Positions 22,682-30,385 of a stretch of DNA of 64,000 bases are shown in pieces. The DNA lies in the NCBI RefSeq assembly GCF_019303475.1, contig NZ_JABLSI010000005.1, forward strand, positions 99,453 through 163,452, read 5' to 3'. A program made the position numbers and the translations under genes. The DNA comes from Streptomyces sp. JJ38. GTDB taxonomy: Bacteria; Actinomycetota; Actinomycetes; Streptomycetales; Streptomycetaceae. How positions within the stretch are numbered: the first letter of the stretch is position 1; each line of letters begins with the position of its first letter. Under the pieces are notes generated by a model, which was not told the DNA's origin, ran no database searches, and was given only the letters and a program-made list of their open reading frames with translations.

Positions 22682-23923
22682 ATGGATACCGTGATCCACA
22701 ACCGAACCCGCCCGGACCGGGGGCGCAGCGTGCTGGGCCCCGCGCTCCAGCTCGTCCACACCGGCCGGGCCCCCACCCGCGCCGTACTCACCGCCGAGTT
22801 GGGCGTCACCAGGGCCACGGCGGGCGCCGTCGCCGCGGAGCTCCAGGGGCTCGGCCTCATCACGGTCGACTCCCGCCCCGCCGGATCGGCGGCCGGGTCC
22901 CAGGGCCGCCCCTCGCACCGGCTCGCCGTCGAACCGAACGGCCCGGTGGTGCTGGCCGCCCAGGTGCACGCCGACGGCTTCCGCGCCGCTCTCGTCTCCC
23001 TCGGCGGCACCATCGTCGCCACCACGCCCGGCTGCGGTGACGTCGACGCCGACCCGGTGCACGTGCTGCGCGCGGTGGTGGAGGAAGGCGCCGGGCTGCT
23101 ACGCCGGACCGGGCGCCGCTGCGTGGGGGCCGGGCTCGCGGTGCCCTCCGCCGTCGCGGAGCCCGAGGGCACCGCGCTCAACCCGCTGCACGTCCCCTGG
23201 CCGCCCGGCGCGCCGGTGCGGGCCGTCTTCAGCCAGTGCCTCGCCGAGGCGGGGATCAGCGGGCCCGAGCCCGGCAGCATCGCCGTCGGGCACGCCGCCA
23301 ACGACGTCAACCTCGGAGCGCTCGCCGAACACCGGCACGGCGCCGGGCGGGGCGCTCAGCACCTCCTGTGCGTGGCGACCGGCCACCGCGGTGTGGGCGG
23401 AGCCCTCGTGCTGGACGGCCGGCTGCACGCGGGCAGCTCCGGACTGGCCCTGGAGGTCGGGCATCTGACGGTGGATCCGCAGGGCCGCCCCTGCCACTGC
23501 GGGGGCCGCGGCTGCCTGGACGTGGAGACGGACCCGCTGGCGCTCCTGGAGGCCGCGGGGCGCGAGGCGGGGCCCGAGGTCTCCCTCCTGGACCAGGCCA
23601 GGGACCTGCTGCGCACCGCACACCCCGGCGACCCGGCGGTACGCGAGGCGGTGCACCGGCTCATCGACCGGCTCGGGCTGGGACTGGCCGGGCTCGTCAA
23701 CATCCTCAATCCCGACCGCATCATCCTGGGCGGCCTCCACCGTGAGCTGCTGCGGGCCGACGAGGAGCGGCTGCGCGCCGTCGTCGCCGAACGCAGCCTG
23801 TGGGGCCGCAGCGGCGCGGTGCCCGTGCTGGCCTGCACACTGGACCACAACTCCCTGGTCGGAGCGGCGGAGATGGCCTGGCAGCCCGTCCTGGACGATC
23901 CGCTGCTGCTGCAGGAGGCCTGA
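22682..23923 (+). CDS. ROK-family transcriptional regulator/sugar kinase-like protein
   Basis: 413 residues. An N-terminal winged helix (RAPTRAVLTAELGVTRATAGAVAAELQGLGLI, about 26-60) is followed by the ROK sugar-kinase fold. CHCGGRGCLDVE near residue 277 is the ROK zinc signature CxCGxxGC. The catalytic Asp position typical of active glucokinases (N-D-V/D-x-N) is read as GHAANDVNLGALAEH. The first half of the ATPase domain lacks an obvious DxGGT phosphate loop, so it is likely a repressor (NagC/XylR type) rather than a kinase. It overlaps the next gene by one base (TGATG), so the GNAT is translationally coupled. Confidence 0.88.
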   Translation: MDTVIHNRTRPDRGRSVLGPALQLVHTGRAPTRAVLTAELGVTRATAGAVAAELQGLGLITVDSRPAGSAAGSQGRPSHRLAVEPNGPVVLAAQVHADGFRAALVSLGGTIVATTPGCGDVDADPVHVLRAVVEEGAGLLRRTGRRCVGAGLAVPSAVAEPEGTALNPLHVPWPPGAPVRAVFSQCLAEAGISGPEPGSIAVGHAANDVNLGALAEHRHGAGRGAQHLLCVATGHRGVGGALVLDGRLHAGSSGLALEVGHLTVDPQGRPCHCGGRGCLDVETDPLALLEAAGREAGPEVSLLDQARDLLRTAHPGDPAVREAVHRLIDRLGLGLAGLVNILNPDRIILGGLHRELLRADEERLRAVVAERSLWGRSGAVPVLACTLDHNSLVGAAEMAWQPVLDDPLLLQEA

Positions 23924-24462
23924 TGAGGCTGCGCCCCGGCACGTCCGGCGACCCGCGCCGCTGCCAGGAGATCGAACGCGCCGCCGGTGAGCTCTTCCGC
24001 GCCGTGGGCATGGCCGGGATCGCCGACCACGCCCCGCCCACGCTCCGGGAACTGGACGGCTACCGGGCCGCGGGCCGGCTGTGGGTGGCCGAGGAGCCCG
24101 GGGACTCCCCGGAGCCCGTGGCCTACCTGTTGGCCGAGCCCGTCGACGGCCGCACCCACATCGAGCAGGTGTCCGTGCATCCGCGGGCGGCACGCCGGGG
24201 CATCGGCCGGCGGCTGATCGACAGGGCCGCGGCCGAGGGCGGGGGAGCGCCCCTCACGCTGACCACGTTCCGCGACGTGCCGTGGAACGGCCCGTACTAC
24301 GCACGCATCGGTTTCGTCCCCCTGGCCGAGGGCGAACTGACGCCCGGGCTGCGCGCGATCAGGGCCAGGGAGGCGGAGCTGGGCCTCGACCGCTGGCCGC
24401 GGCTGTGCATGAGCCGGGCCGCGGGCCTCAGCTCCGCAGGAAGTCCCCCAGCACCCGGTTGA
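23923..24462 (+). CDS. GNAT-family N-acetyltransferase
   Basis: 179 residues. VEQVSVHPRAARRGIGRRLIDRAAAE-type motif A is present (read IEQVSVHPRAARRGIGRRLI), then LTLTTFRDVPWNGPYYARIGFVPL (motif B), which strongly resembles the RimI/YafP-like subgroup that acetylates small amines. The ATG overlaps the stop codon of the ROK regulator (TGATG), placing both in one operon. The last 35 bp overlap the convergent alpha/beta hydrolase gene. Confidence 0.87.
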   Translation: MRLRPGTSGDPRRCQEIERAAGELFRAVGMAGIADHAPPTLRELDGYRAAGRLWVAEEPGDSPEPVAYLLAEPVDGRTHIEQVSVHPRAARRGIGRRLIDRAAAEGGGAPLTLTTFRDVPWNGPYYARIGFVPLAEGELTPGLRAIRAREAELGLDRWPRLCMSRAAGLSSAGSPPAPG

Positions 24463-25210
24463 ACTCCTCGGGCCGCTCCACCATCGGCAGGTGAGCGGCG
24501 TCCTCGATGACGGCGAGCCGCGAGCCGGCGATGTGCTCGTGCAGGAACTCGGCGTCCGCCACGGGCGTGTAGGTGTCCTCCCGCCCGACGACCACCAGGG
24601 TCGGAACCCGGACGCGCGCCAGCACGGGCGTGTAGTCCGGCCGTTCGGCACGGCCGCGCAGGGCGGCCGCGGCACCCTGGGGCGAGGTGGCGAGCATCAT
24701 CGCCCTCACCCGCCGGGAGGCCGCGGCGTGCCTCGGAGCCACCATCCGGTCGAGGACCTCGTCCGTGTAGCCCCCCATGCCCTCCCGCAGGAGTCGCTCG
24801 GCGAGCTGCCGGCGCCAGGCCCGGCCCGACTCCGTCTCGGGATGGGGCGCGGTGTCGCACAGGACGAGCCGGGCCACCCGGTCGGCGAAGAGGCGGAAGA
24901 ACTCCAGTGCGATCTGACCGCCCATCGACACCCCGGCCAGGGTGGCCCGTTCCACCCGCAGATGGTTCAGCAGCAGGGCGACGTCCGTGGCGAAGTCGGA
25001 CAGCGGGGTCACCCCGGGGATGACCTCGCTGGCCCCGTAGCCGCGGAGGTCGGGGGCGATGACGCGGTACCCGGCCGCCGCGAACTCCGCGGTCTGGGCA
25101 GCCCACAGCGTGTGGTCGAAGGGGTGCCCGTGGACGAGGACCAGCGGTTCCCCCTCGCCCTCGTCCAGATACGCCGTCCGGACACCGCTGAGTATCGCCT
25201 CGTTGACCAT
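24428..25210 (-). CDS. Alpha/beta-fold hydrolase
   Basis: 260 residues. The oxyanion motif LVHGHPFDHTLW, nucleophile elbow LAGVSMGGQIAL (G-x-S-x-G), acid in VVVGREDTYTPV and His in IEDAAHLPMVERPEEF are all in place. This layout is typical of 3-oxoadipate enol-lactonases, haloperoxidase-like enzymes and esterases; I cannot choose among them. Minus-strand TAACAT lies 6 nt before the ATG at 25210, a leaderless promoter. Confidence 0.9.
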   Translation of the reverse strand: MVNEAILSGVRTAYLDEGEGEPLVLVHGHPFDHTLWAAQTAEFAAAGYRVIAPDLRGYGASEVIPGVTPLSDFATDVALLLNHLRVERATLAGVSMGGQIALEFFRLFADRVARLVLCDTAPHPETESGRAWRRQLAERLLREGMGGYTDEVLDRMVAPRHAAASRRVRAMMLATSPQGAAAALRGRAERPDYTPVLARVRVPTLVVVGREDTYTPVADAEFLHEHIAGSRLAVIEDAAHLPMVERPEEFNRVLGDFLRS

Positions 25211-25216
25211 GGCGCG

Positions 25217-25222
25217 ATGTTA
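25217..25222 (-). promoter_or_regulatory. -10 box of leaderless alpha/beta hydrolase promoter
   Basis: Minus strand TAACAT, six bases, ATG at 25210; no ribosome-binding site. Confidence 0.5.
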
Positions 25223-25294
25223 CGCCCTGTCACCGTGCCGCGATCCGCCGGCCACCCCGCAGCCCCTGACCGTCCCGCCTCGGGCGCGGCTGCG

Positions 25295-25843
25295 TCATCC
25301 GGGTACCGCGCTGGCCCGGTCGGGTGCGGTGGCCGGGGTGCCGACGTCGGCCCCGACGGCCTCGGCTGCCCTGGCGGGGACCTCGGCAGCGAGGGCCGGG
25401 CGGCCGGCCCGGCCGGCCCCGCCCAGGGGCCGTCGCGGCGGCGGAGCGGGCAGGGTGAACCAGACGACCTTGCCCTCCCCGCCCTGCTGGGCCCGCATGC
25501 CCCAGCTCTCGCTCACCGCGGCGACGAGCGCCAGCCCACGGCCGCTGGTGGCCGTCGAACCCGCCGACCGGACCTCCGGCAGCCGCGGGTCGTGGTCGCG
25601 CACGGAGATCGTCAACCGGTCCCACAGCAGGACGATTTCGACAGTGCACTGTTTGTCGGCGCCGGTATGCCGGTGGACATTGGCCAGCAGCTCGGTGACG
25701 CCGAGCGCGGCGGTGTCGACGAGGTGGGGCAGGTGCCAGTAGCGAAGCTGGGCGGAGACGATGCGGCGGACCTGACCGATGCGCGAGGGCAGGGCCTGGA
25801 ACTCGACCGCGCAGTGCCTGCTGGGGGTGGGGTGACTGATCAC
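25295..25843 (-). CDS. ATP-binding protein, anti-sigma-factor-type serine kinase (RsbW/SpoIIAB-like)
   Basis: 182 residues from the GTG at 25843 (GGGAG upstream). The histidine-kinase-like ATPase fold is shown by [26 protein letters not shown] (N box, E-L-L-x-N-x-x-x-H), VRDHDPRLP (G1-like, D-x-D) and [16 protein letters not shown] (G2). Streptomyces encodes dozens of these small HATPase_c proteins; typical partners are DUF397 or helix-turn-helix regulators, or sigma-B-like systems. Here the next gene upstream is a small uncharacterised protein, not DUF397. A 40-residue Ala/Arg/Pro-rich C-terminal tail is extra. Confidence 0.88.
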   Translation of the reverse strand: MISHPTPSRHCAVEFQALPSRIGQVRRIVSAQLRYWHLPHLVDTAALGVTELLANVHRHTGADKQCTVEIVLLWDRLTISVRDHDPRLPEVRSAGSTATSGRGLALVAAVSESWGMRAQQGGEGKVVWFTLPAPPPRRPLGGAGRAGRPALAAEVPARAAEAVGADVGTPATAPDRASAVPG

Positions 25844-25947
25844 GGCTGCGACTCCCTGGGGCCGGGGGCGACGTGCGTGGCGGTGGACGCGTCGGGCCGC
25901 GGGAGGTCCGGGAAGGCGCTGCCGCCACGGACCCGACGACTTACCAG

Positions 25948-25963
25948 CGTGATTCAGCTCACA
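25948..25963. promoter_or_regulatory. Crp-like site CGTGA-N6-TCACA
   Basis: The sequence matches the general Crp pattern TGTGA-N6-TCACA at all but one outer base. It lies about 105 bp upstream of the ATPase gene start on the minus strand. Streptomyces has a global Crp, so binding is plausible, but one match can occur by chance. Confidence 0.35.
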
Positions 25964-25986
25964 TGGTTGCGCAAATCGGGTGGTAT

Positions 25987-26325
25987 TCAAGGGTGCACGA
26001 TGCGTCGATCCGAGGCGATCTTCGCCGCCCGCTCCCGGGCGTCACCGAGGGCTGCGGACAGCCGTTCGCGCTCCCCGGAGGAGAGGTCCAGAACGTACCG
26101 GGTGCCGCCGAGCACCAGCACCGTACGCCGGCTGCCCGCACGCCGCAGCGGTGCCCAGGGGCGCTGCAGCCGTGCCCGTGTCACGGGAGCACTGTCGAAC
26201 TCCCGGCCGTAGCTGGTGAGCAGGGCCAGCCGGCCCGAGTGCACCACCACCCGGCCCGCCCGGGTGAGCGTGCGCAGCAGTCGGCGCACCGGGACTCCCT
26301 CGGTCTCGAACTCGGGATCGGTCAT
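25987..26325 (-). CDS. Small uncharacterised protein
   Basis: 112 residues, basic overall. From [20 protein letters not shown] it continues with [22 protein letters not shown] and [33 protein letters not shown]. The predicted pattern is a few beta-strands followed by one C-terminal helix, with no signal peptide or membrane segment. GGAGG lies about 9 nt upstream of the ATG at 26325. I do not recognise a named family. The position directly upstream of a serine-kinase-type ATPase on the same strand (143-nt gap) hints at a regulatory partnership. Confidence 0.7.
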   Translation of the reverse strand: MTDPEFETEGVPVRRLLRTLTRAGRVVVHSGRLALLTSYGREFDSAPVTRARLQRPWAPLRRAGSRRTVLVLGGTRYVLDLSSGERERLSAALGDARERAAKIASDRRIVHP

Positions 26326-26417
26326 CGCGCACCGCCTCCGCCGCGCGGCCGCCCGTCGGCGGCCGCTCTCCTCTACGCAGTGTGCCCGGGCGTCCCCGGA
26401 CCCCGCCAGAGGCCGCA

Positions 26418-26423
26418 TATCAT
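26418..26423 (+). promoter_or_regulatory. -10 box of leaderless promoter for the PLP enzyme
   Basis: TATCAT, seven bases, then GTG at 26431. No Shine-Dalgarno is present in the seven bases. Confidence 0.5.
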
Positions 26424-26430
26424 CACACCC

Positions 26431-27609
26431 GTGAACAGCGAGAACGTGCCCCGAACCGCCCCCGCCGCCCAGGCGGCGCCGCCCTCCGCCGGGCCGGCGG
26501 ACACCGTGGACGTGGACCGCAGCGACCCCGGCTACCGGGCCTGGCTGAAGGACGCCGTCCGCAGGGTGCAGGCCGACGCCAACCGCAGTGCCGACACGCA
26601 TCTCCTGCGCTTCCCCCTGCCCGAGACCTGGGGCATCGACCTGTACCTGAAGGACGAGTCCACGCACCCCACCGGCAGTCTGAAGCACCGGCTCGCCCGC
26701 TCGCTCTTCCTCTACGGGCTGTGCAACGGCTGGATTCGCCCCGGCAAGCCCGTCATCGAGGCGTCCAGCGGCTCGACCGCCGTCTCCGAGGCCTATTTCG
26801 CCTCGCTGATCGGCGTCCCGTTCATCGCCGTCATGCCCCGCTCCACCAGCCGGGAGAAGACCCGGCTCATCGAGTTCCAGGGAGGCCGCTGCCATCTCGT
26901 GGACGACCCGCAGACCGTCTACGAGGTCTCGGCCCGGCTCGCCGCCGAGACCGGCGGCCACTACATGGACCAGTTCACCTACGCCGAACGCGCGACGGAC
27001 TGGCGGGGCAACAACAACATCGCCGAGTCCATCTACCACCAGCTGAGGCTGGAACGTTACCCCGAGCCCGCCTGGATCGTGGCGGCGGCCGGAACCGGCG
27101 GCACCTCCGCCACCATCGGGCGCTACGTGCGCTACATGCAGTACGACACCCGCATCTGCGTACCCGACCCGGAGAACTCCTGCTTCTTCGACGGCTGGGT
27201 GCACGGCGACCCGGAGGCGGCCAGTGCCTGCGGCTCCCGGATCGAGGGCATCGGACGCCCCCGCATGGAACCCAGCTTCGTGCCCGGGGCCATCGACCGG
27301 ATGATGAAGGTGCCCGACGCGGCCAGCGTCGCCGCCGTCCGCCTGCTGGAGGGCCACGTGGGACGCCGGGCCGGCGGCTCGACCGGCACCGGGCTGTGGA
27401 GCGCGCTGAAGATCGTCGCCGAGATGGTCGCCACCGGCGAGCGCGGCTCCGTCGTCACCCTCATCTGCGACCCCGGCGAGCGCTACCTGGACAAGTACTA
27501 CTCCGACACCTGGCTGGCCGAACAGGGCCTGGACATCACGCCGTACCGCGAGGCGCTGACCGCCTTCCTCGCCACGGGACGCTGGCCCGGGCGACCGCCC
27601 GCCGACTAG
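26431..27609 (+). CDS. PLP-dependent cysteine synthase-like enzyme (fold type II)
   Basis: 392 residues. [24 protein letters not shown] contains the Schiff-base Lys (P-T-G-S-x-K), [24 protein letters not shown] is the substrate loop (S-S-G-S-T-A), and [16 protein letters not shown] is the phosphate-binding Gly loop (G-T-G-G-T). It is longer than CysK/CysM (about 310), with an extra C-terminal domain ([16 protein letters not shown]). These features match the PLP-dependent cysteine synthase-like family of actinomycetes whose substrate is not settled; candidate roles are L-cysteine desulfhydration or beta-replacement. It is leaderless and monocistronic, and faces away from the small protein gene. 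Confidence 0.9.
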   Translation: MNSENVPRTAPAAQAAPPSAGPADTVDVDRSDPGYRAWLKDAVRRVQADANRSADTHLLRFPLPETWGIDLYLKDESTHPTGSLKHRLARSLFLYGLCNGWIRPGKPVIEASSGSTAVSEAYFASLIGVPFIAVMPRSTSREKTRLIEFQGGRCHLVDDPQTVYEVSARLAAETGGHYMDQFTYAERATDWRGNNNIAESIYHQLRLERYPEPAWIVAAAGTGGTSATIGRYVRYMQYDTRICVPDPENSCFFDGWVHGDPEAASACGSRIEGIGRPRMEPSFVPGAIDRMMKVPDAASVAAVRLLEGHVGRRAGGSTGTGLWSALKIVAEMVATGERGSVVTLICDPGERYLDKYYSDTWLAEQGLDITPYREALTAFLATGRWPGRPPAD

Positions 27610-27828
27610 GGCTCCCCGCCCTGGCGCCCGACTGCGGGCACCCGCGCGACGCGCCGGGCGGAGCCGGTAGATGACGGCGGGTCGCCCCTCCGACAGATTG
27701 TGCTCCGACACCACCACCTCACCGGCGAGGACGACGATTTCGTCCCGCCTTCACCGCGCGGGGCTGGTCCGGCGGGCCCGGCGGTCCGATGCTGGGACGG
27801 CGACACCGGAACCCCGGGGGGACCGACG

Positions 27829-30324
27829 ATGGCTGACGTACCGCACATGCGCACACCGGGCTCCCTGCCCCGGCACCAGGCCGGACCGCCTGTCGGCCCG
27901 TCACTGGAGCTGCTGGTGCACGGAGTCGGCGGTGCCACGCCCGAGCGCATGCTGGAGGACCCGCGCACGGTGCGGGTCACCGGCGACGACACGGCGGGGA
28001 TCCACCGCCGGGCCGAGGACACCGAGGCCGAGCACCGCCGCGGGCACGGCGGCCGCCCGGTCCGGGAGGCGTACTGCTGGTCGGGGCTCACCTCGGGCGA
28101 CGGGGCCCGCGCCCTGTGGCTGGTCCTGCTGCCGTTCATGATCGTCAACCTGGCGCACTGGATGCGCCCCGCGGCGCCCCGCGGTCACCCGGCGCACCGC
28201 CTCTACTCCGTGCTCGTACGGCTCACCGCGCTCTCCCTGACGGTGCTGCTCACCGCCGCCGCCTGCGAAGTCGCCCTCGATCTCGTGGCCTGGCAGTGTG
28301 CCGGCTCGGCGGGCTGCGCGGACGGCGCCTCCTGGCTGGCGTTCCTCGCCGAGCGCGACGGCGGCTGGTGGAGCCTGCCGGGTCGTCGGCTGGTCGTCGC
28401 CGCCGTCGTGCCCCTGGCCGTCACCGCGCTGCTGTGGTGGCTCTCCCGCCGCACCTGGGGAGAGTACGAGTCGGTCACCCCGCCCGCCGCCGACCTACCG
28501 GGGGTGGCCGCGGCGAAGGCGCGGGAGCAGGACGGACGGCAGCCGCTGAGCCTTCCGGGCTTCTGGTACGGCCGCCGCCTCGTGGCCCGCCTGCGCGCGG
28601 CCCACACCGCCGCGTCCCTGCTCACGGTCGCCACCGCGCTCCAGGTCGCCGCGGCCCAGCACGACGCCGGCCACGGCGGGGCGCTGCGGACGACGGGGCT
28701 CGTGCTGGCCGCGCTGTGCGCGACGGGCTGGGCGGCCGTGGGCGCCGTGGTGGTCCGGCGCGGCCGGAGCGAACGCCGCACCGACGACCGGCCCGAGACC
28801 CTCTCCGCACGGCTGCTGCCCTGGGCCGCCCTGGCCCTGCTCGGGCTGACGGCCGTGCACACCGGCTGGGACCGGCCCGGCTGGCGGGCCAGCGCCCAAC
28901 TCCCCGGCACCGGGTACTTCGGCGCCTCCACCGTGGTGCAGGGCGCGCTCGTCCTCGCCCTCGCCGCCACCGCCCTCGTGCTGCACCGGCGGGCACCGGC
29001 CGGACGGCGCAGCGCCCTGCACGGCCTGGGCGGGCCGGCGGTCGCCCTCCTCGCCTGCGCCCTGGGGGAGTTGATGAGCGGCGGTGTCGCCCAGCGGGTG
29101 GCCGAGGCGCTCGGCCCCGGCTCGTCCGCGGACCGGCCGGGCGCCGGGATCGCCGGACCGCCGGTCGTGCTGACGTGGCAGGCCGCCGTGATCCCCGTCG
29201 TCGTCCTCGCCGTCGCCGTCTTCGTCGCCGTCTGCGCGGCCCGGGTGTGGCGGCTGGGACGACGGCTGATCCCGGACGTCGCCCGGGGATACCCCGACGA
29301 GGACACCGCCCGGCTGCCGCGCCGCAGCGCGCGCATCGCCGCCGCCATCGCCCGCGCCGGCGTCACCGACCAGGGCCCCGTCCTCGTCGGGACGGTCGCG
29401 TCCCTCACCGCGCTGCTCGGCGCGGGGGCGGTCGTCGGCGCCCTGGTGAGCGGCGACGTCCCGCAACGGGCCCTGGAGGGCGCGCCGCCACCGCTGGCCG
29501 CGACCGCCGACCTGGCCCAGGGCGTGGGCTCCTGGCTGATGGGCGGGCTCGTCCTGCTGCTCCTCACCACCGGCCGCCGCGCCTACACCGATGCCGGAGC
29601 CCGCCGCACCGTCGGCATCCTGTGGGACGTCGGAACGTTCTGGCCGCGCGCGGCCCACCCCTTCGCCCCGCCCTGCTACGCCGAGCGGGCCGTTCCCGAC
29701 CTCACCTGGCGGATGCGCACCTGGACCGAGCTGACGGGGGGCCGGCTCGTCATCTCCGGGCACTCGCAGGGCAGCGTGCTGGCGGCGGCGGCCGTGTGGC
29801 AGCTCGACCCGGAAACCCGCAGCCGCGTCGCCCTGCTGACCTACGGCTCACCGCTGGAGCGGCTCTACGGGCGCTGGTTCCCCGACTCCTTCGGCCCCGA
29901 ACCCCTCCGGTCGCTCGCCGGGCAGGTCGACCACTGGCGCAACCTGTGGCGGCTGACAGACCCGATCGGCGGACCGGTCAAGGTGGCCGATGTCGACCGC
30001 GGCCCCTTGCCGGACCCGCGGAGCTTCGGGCGGACGCTGCACGACCCGCTGCTCGCCCCTGTCCTGGGGCACAGCGACTACCACCTGGATCCCTGCTTCG
30101 CCGACGAGCGGGCGGAACTCCTCGCCCGCCTCGGCACGCGTCGCCGCCAGGCCGGGGCGGCCTGCCGCACGTCGTCCGCCGCCCTCCGCCCGCCCCGGGC
30201 CCGGACGGCACCCGAGCCGACGGCGGACGACGCCGGGCGCGAGGCACGGCGCGAGGCGGCTGGGGAGAGCCCGCCCGAGGGCCGCTCCGGGGCCGGGGAG
30301 TCGCCTCCCGAGGACGAGTCGTGA
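27829..30324 (+). CDS. Large multi-pass membrane protein with alpha/beta-hydrolase motifs
   Basis: 831 residues from the ATG at 27829. The N-terminus contains LELLVHGVGGATPERML (H31-G-V-G-G, a lipase-type oxyanion strand). About ten hydrophobic segments follow between residues 97 and 590, for example ALWLVLLPFMIVNLAHW and VVLAVAVFVAVCAARVW. After them LVISGHSQGSVLAAAAVW presents a serine-hydrolase elbow (S646), and VLGHSDYHLDPCF holds candidate catalytic His residues (H748, H752). The hydrolase core thus seems split by a membrane region. The C-terminal 70 residues are Pro/Glu/Ala-rich and disordered. It may act on lipids at the membrane. No close named family is recognised; Streptomyces homologues are usually annotated integral membrane proteins. 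Confidence 0.85.
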   Translation: MADVPHMRTPGSLPRHQAGPPVGPSLELLVHGVGGATPERMLEDPRTVRVTGDDTAGIHRRAEDTEAEHRRGHGGRPVREAYCWSGLTSGDGARALWLVLLPFMIVNLAHWMRPAAPRGHPAHRLYSVLVRLTALSLTVLLTAAACEVALDLVAWQCAGSAGCADGASWLAFLAERDGGWWSLPGRRLVVAAVVPLAVTALLWWLSRRTWGEYESVTPPAADLPGVAAAKAREQDGRQPLSLPGFWYGRRLVARLRAAHTAASLLTVATALQVAAAQHDAGHGGALRTTGLVLAALCATGWAAVGAVVVRRGRSERRTDDRPETLSARLLPWAALALLGLTAVHTGWDRPGWRASAQLPGTGYFGASTVVQGALVLALAATALVLHRRAPAGRRSALHGLGGPAVALLACALGELMSGGVAQRVAEALGPGSSADRPGAGIAGPPVVLTWQAAVIPVVVLAVAVFVAVCAARVWRLGRRLIPDVARGYPDEDTARLPRRSARIAAAIARAGVTDQGPVLVGTVASLTALLGAGAVVGALVSGDVPQRALEGAPPPLAATADLAQGVGSWLMGGLVLLLLTTGRRAYTDAGARRTVGILWDVGTFWPRAAHPFAPPCYAERAVPDLTWRMRTWTELTGGRLVISGHSQGSVLAAAAVWQLDPETRSRVALLTYGSPLERLYGRWFPDSFGPEPLRSLAGQVDHWRNLWRLTDPIGGPVKVADVDRGPLPDPRSFGRTLHDPLLAPVLGHSDYHLDPCFADERAELLARLGTRRRQAGAACRTSSAALRPPRARTAPEPTADDAGREARREAAGESPPEGRSGAGESPPEDES

Positions 30325-30385
30325 ACCCGGGCTCACCCGCGCCCGCGCGCCGGGAACGCCGGTGCGGCCCGGGCAGGCCCGGCGG

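Noticed and set aside
27640..27720. Possible short minus-strand gene beginning VVVSEHNLSEGRPAVIYRL
   Set aside because: No good start with ribosome-binding site; the frame continues into antisense of the cysteine-synthase-like gene as low-complexity sequence. The 219-bp gap between the two plus-strand genes therefore holds nothing I can support.
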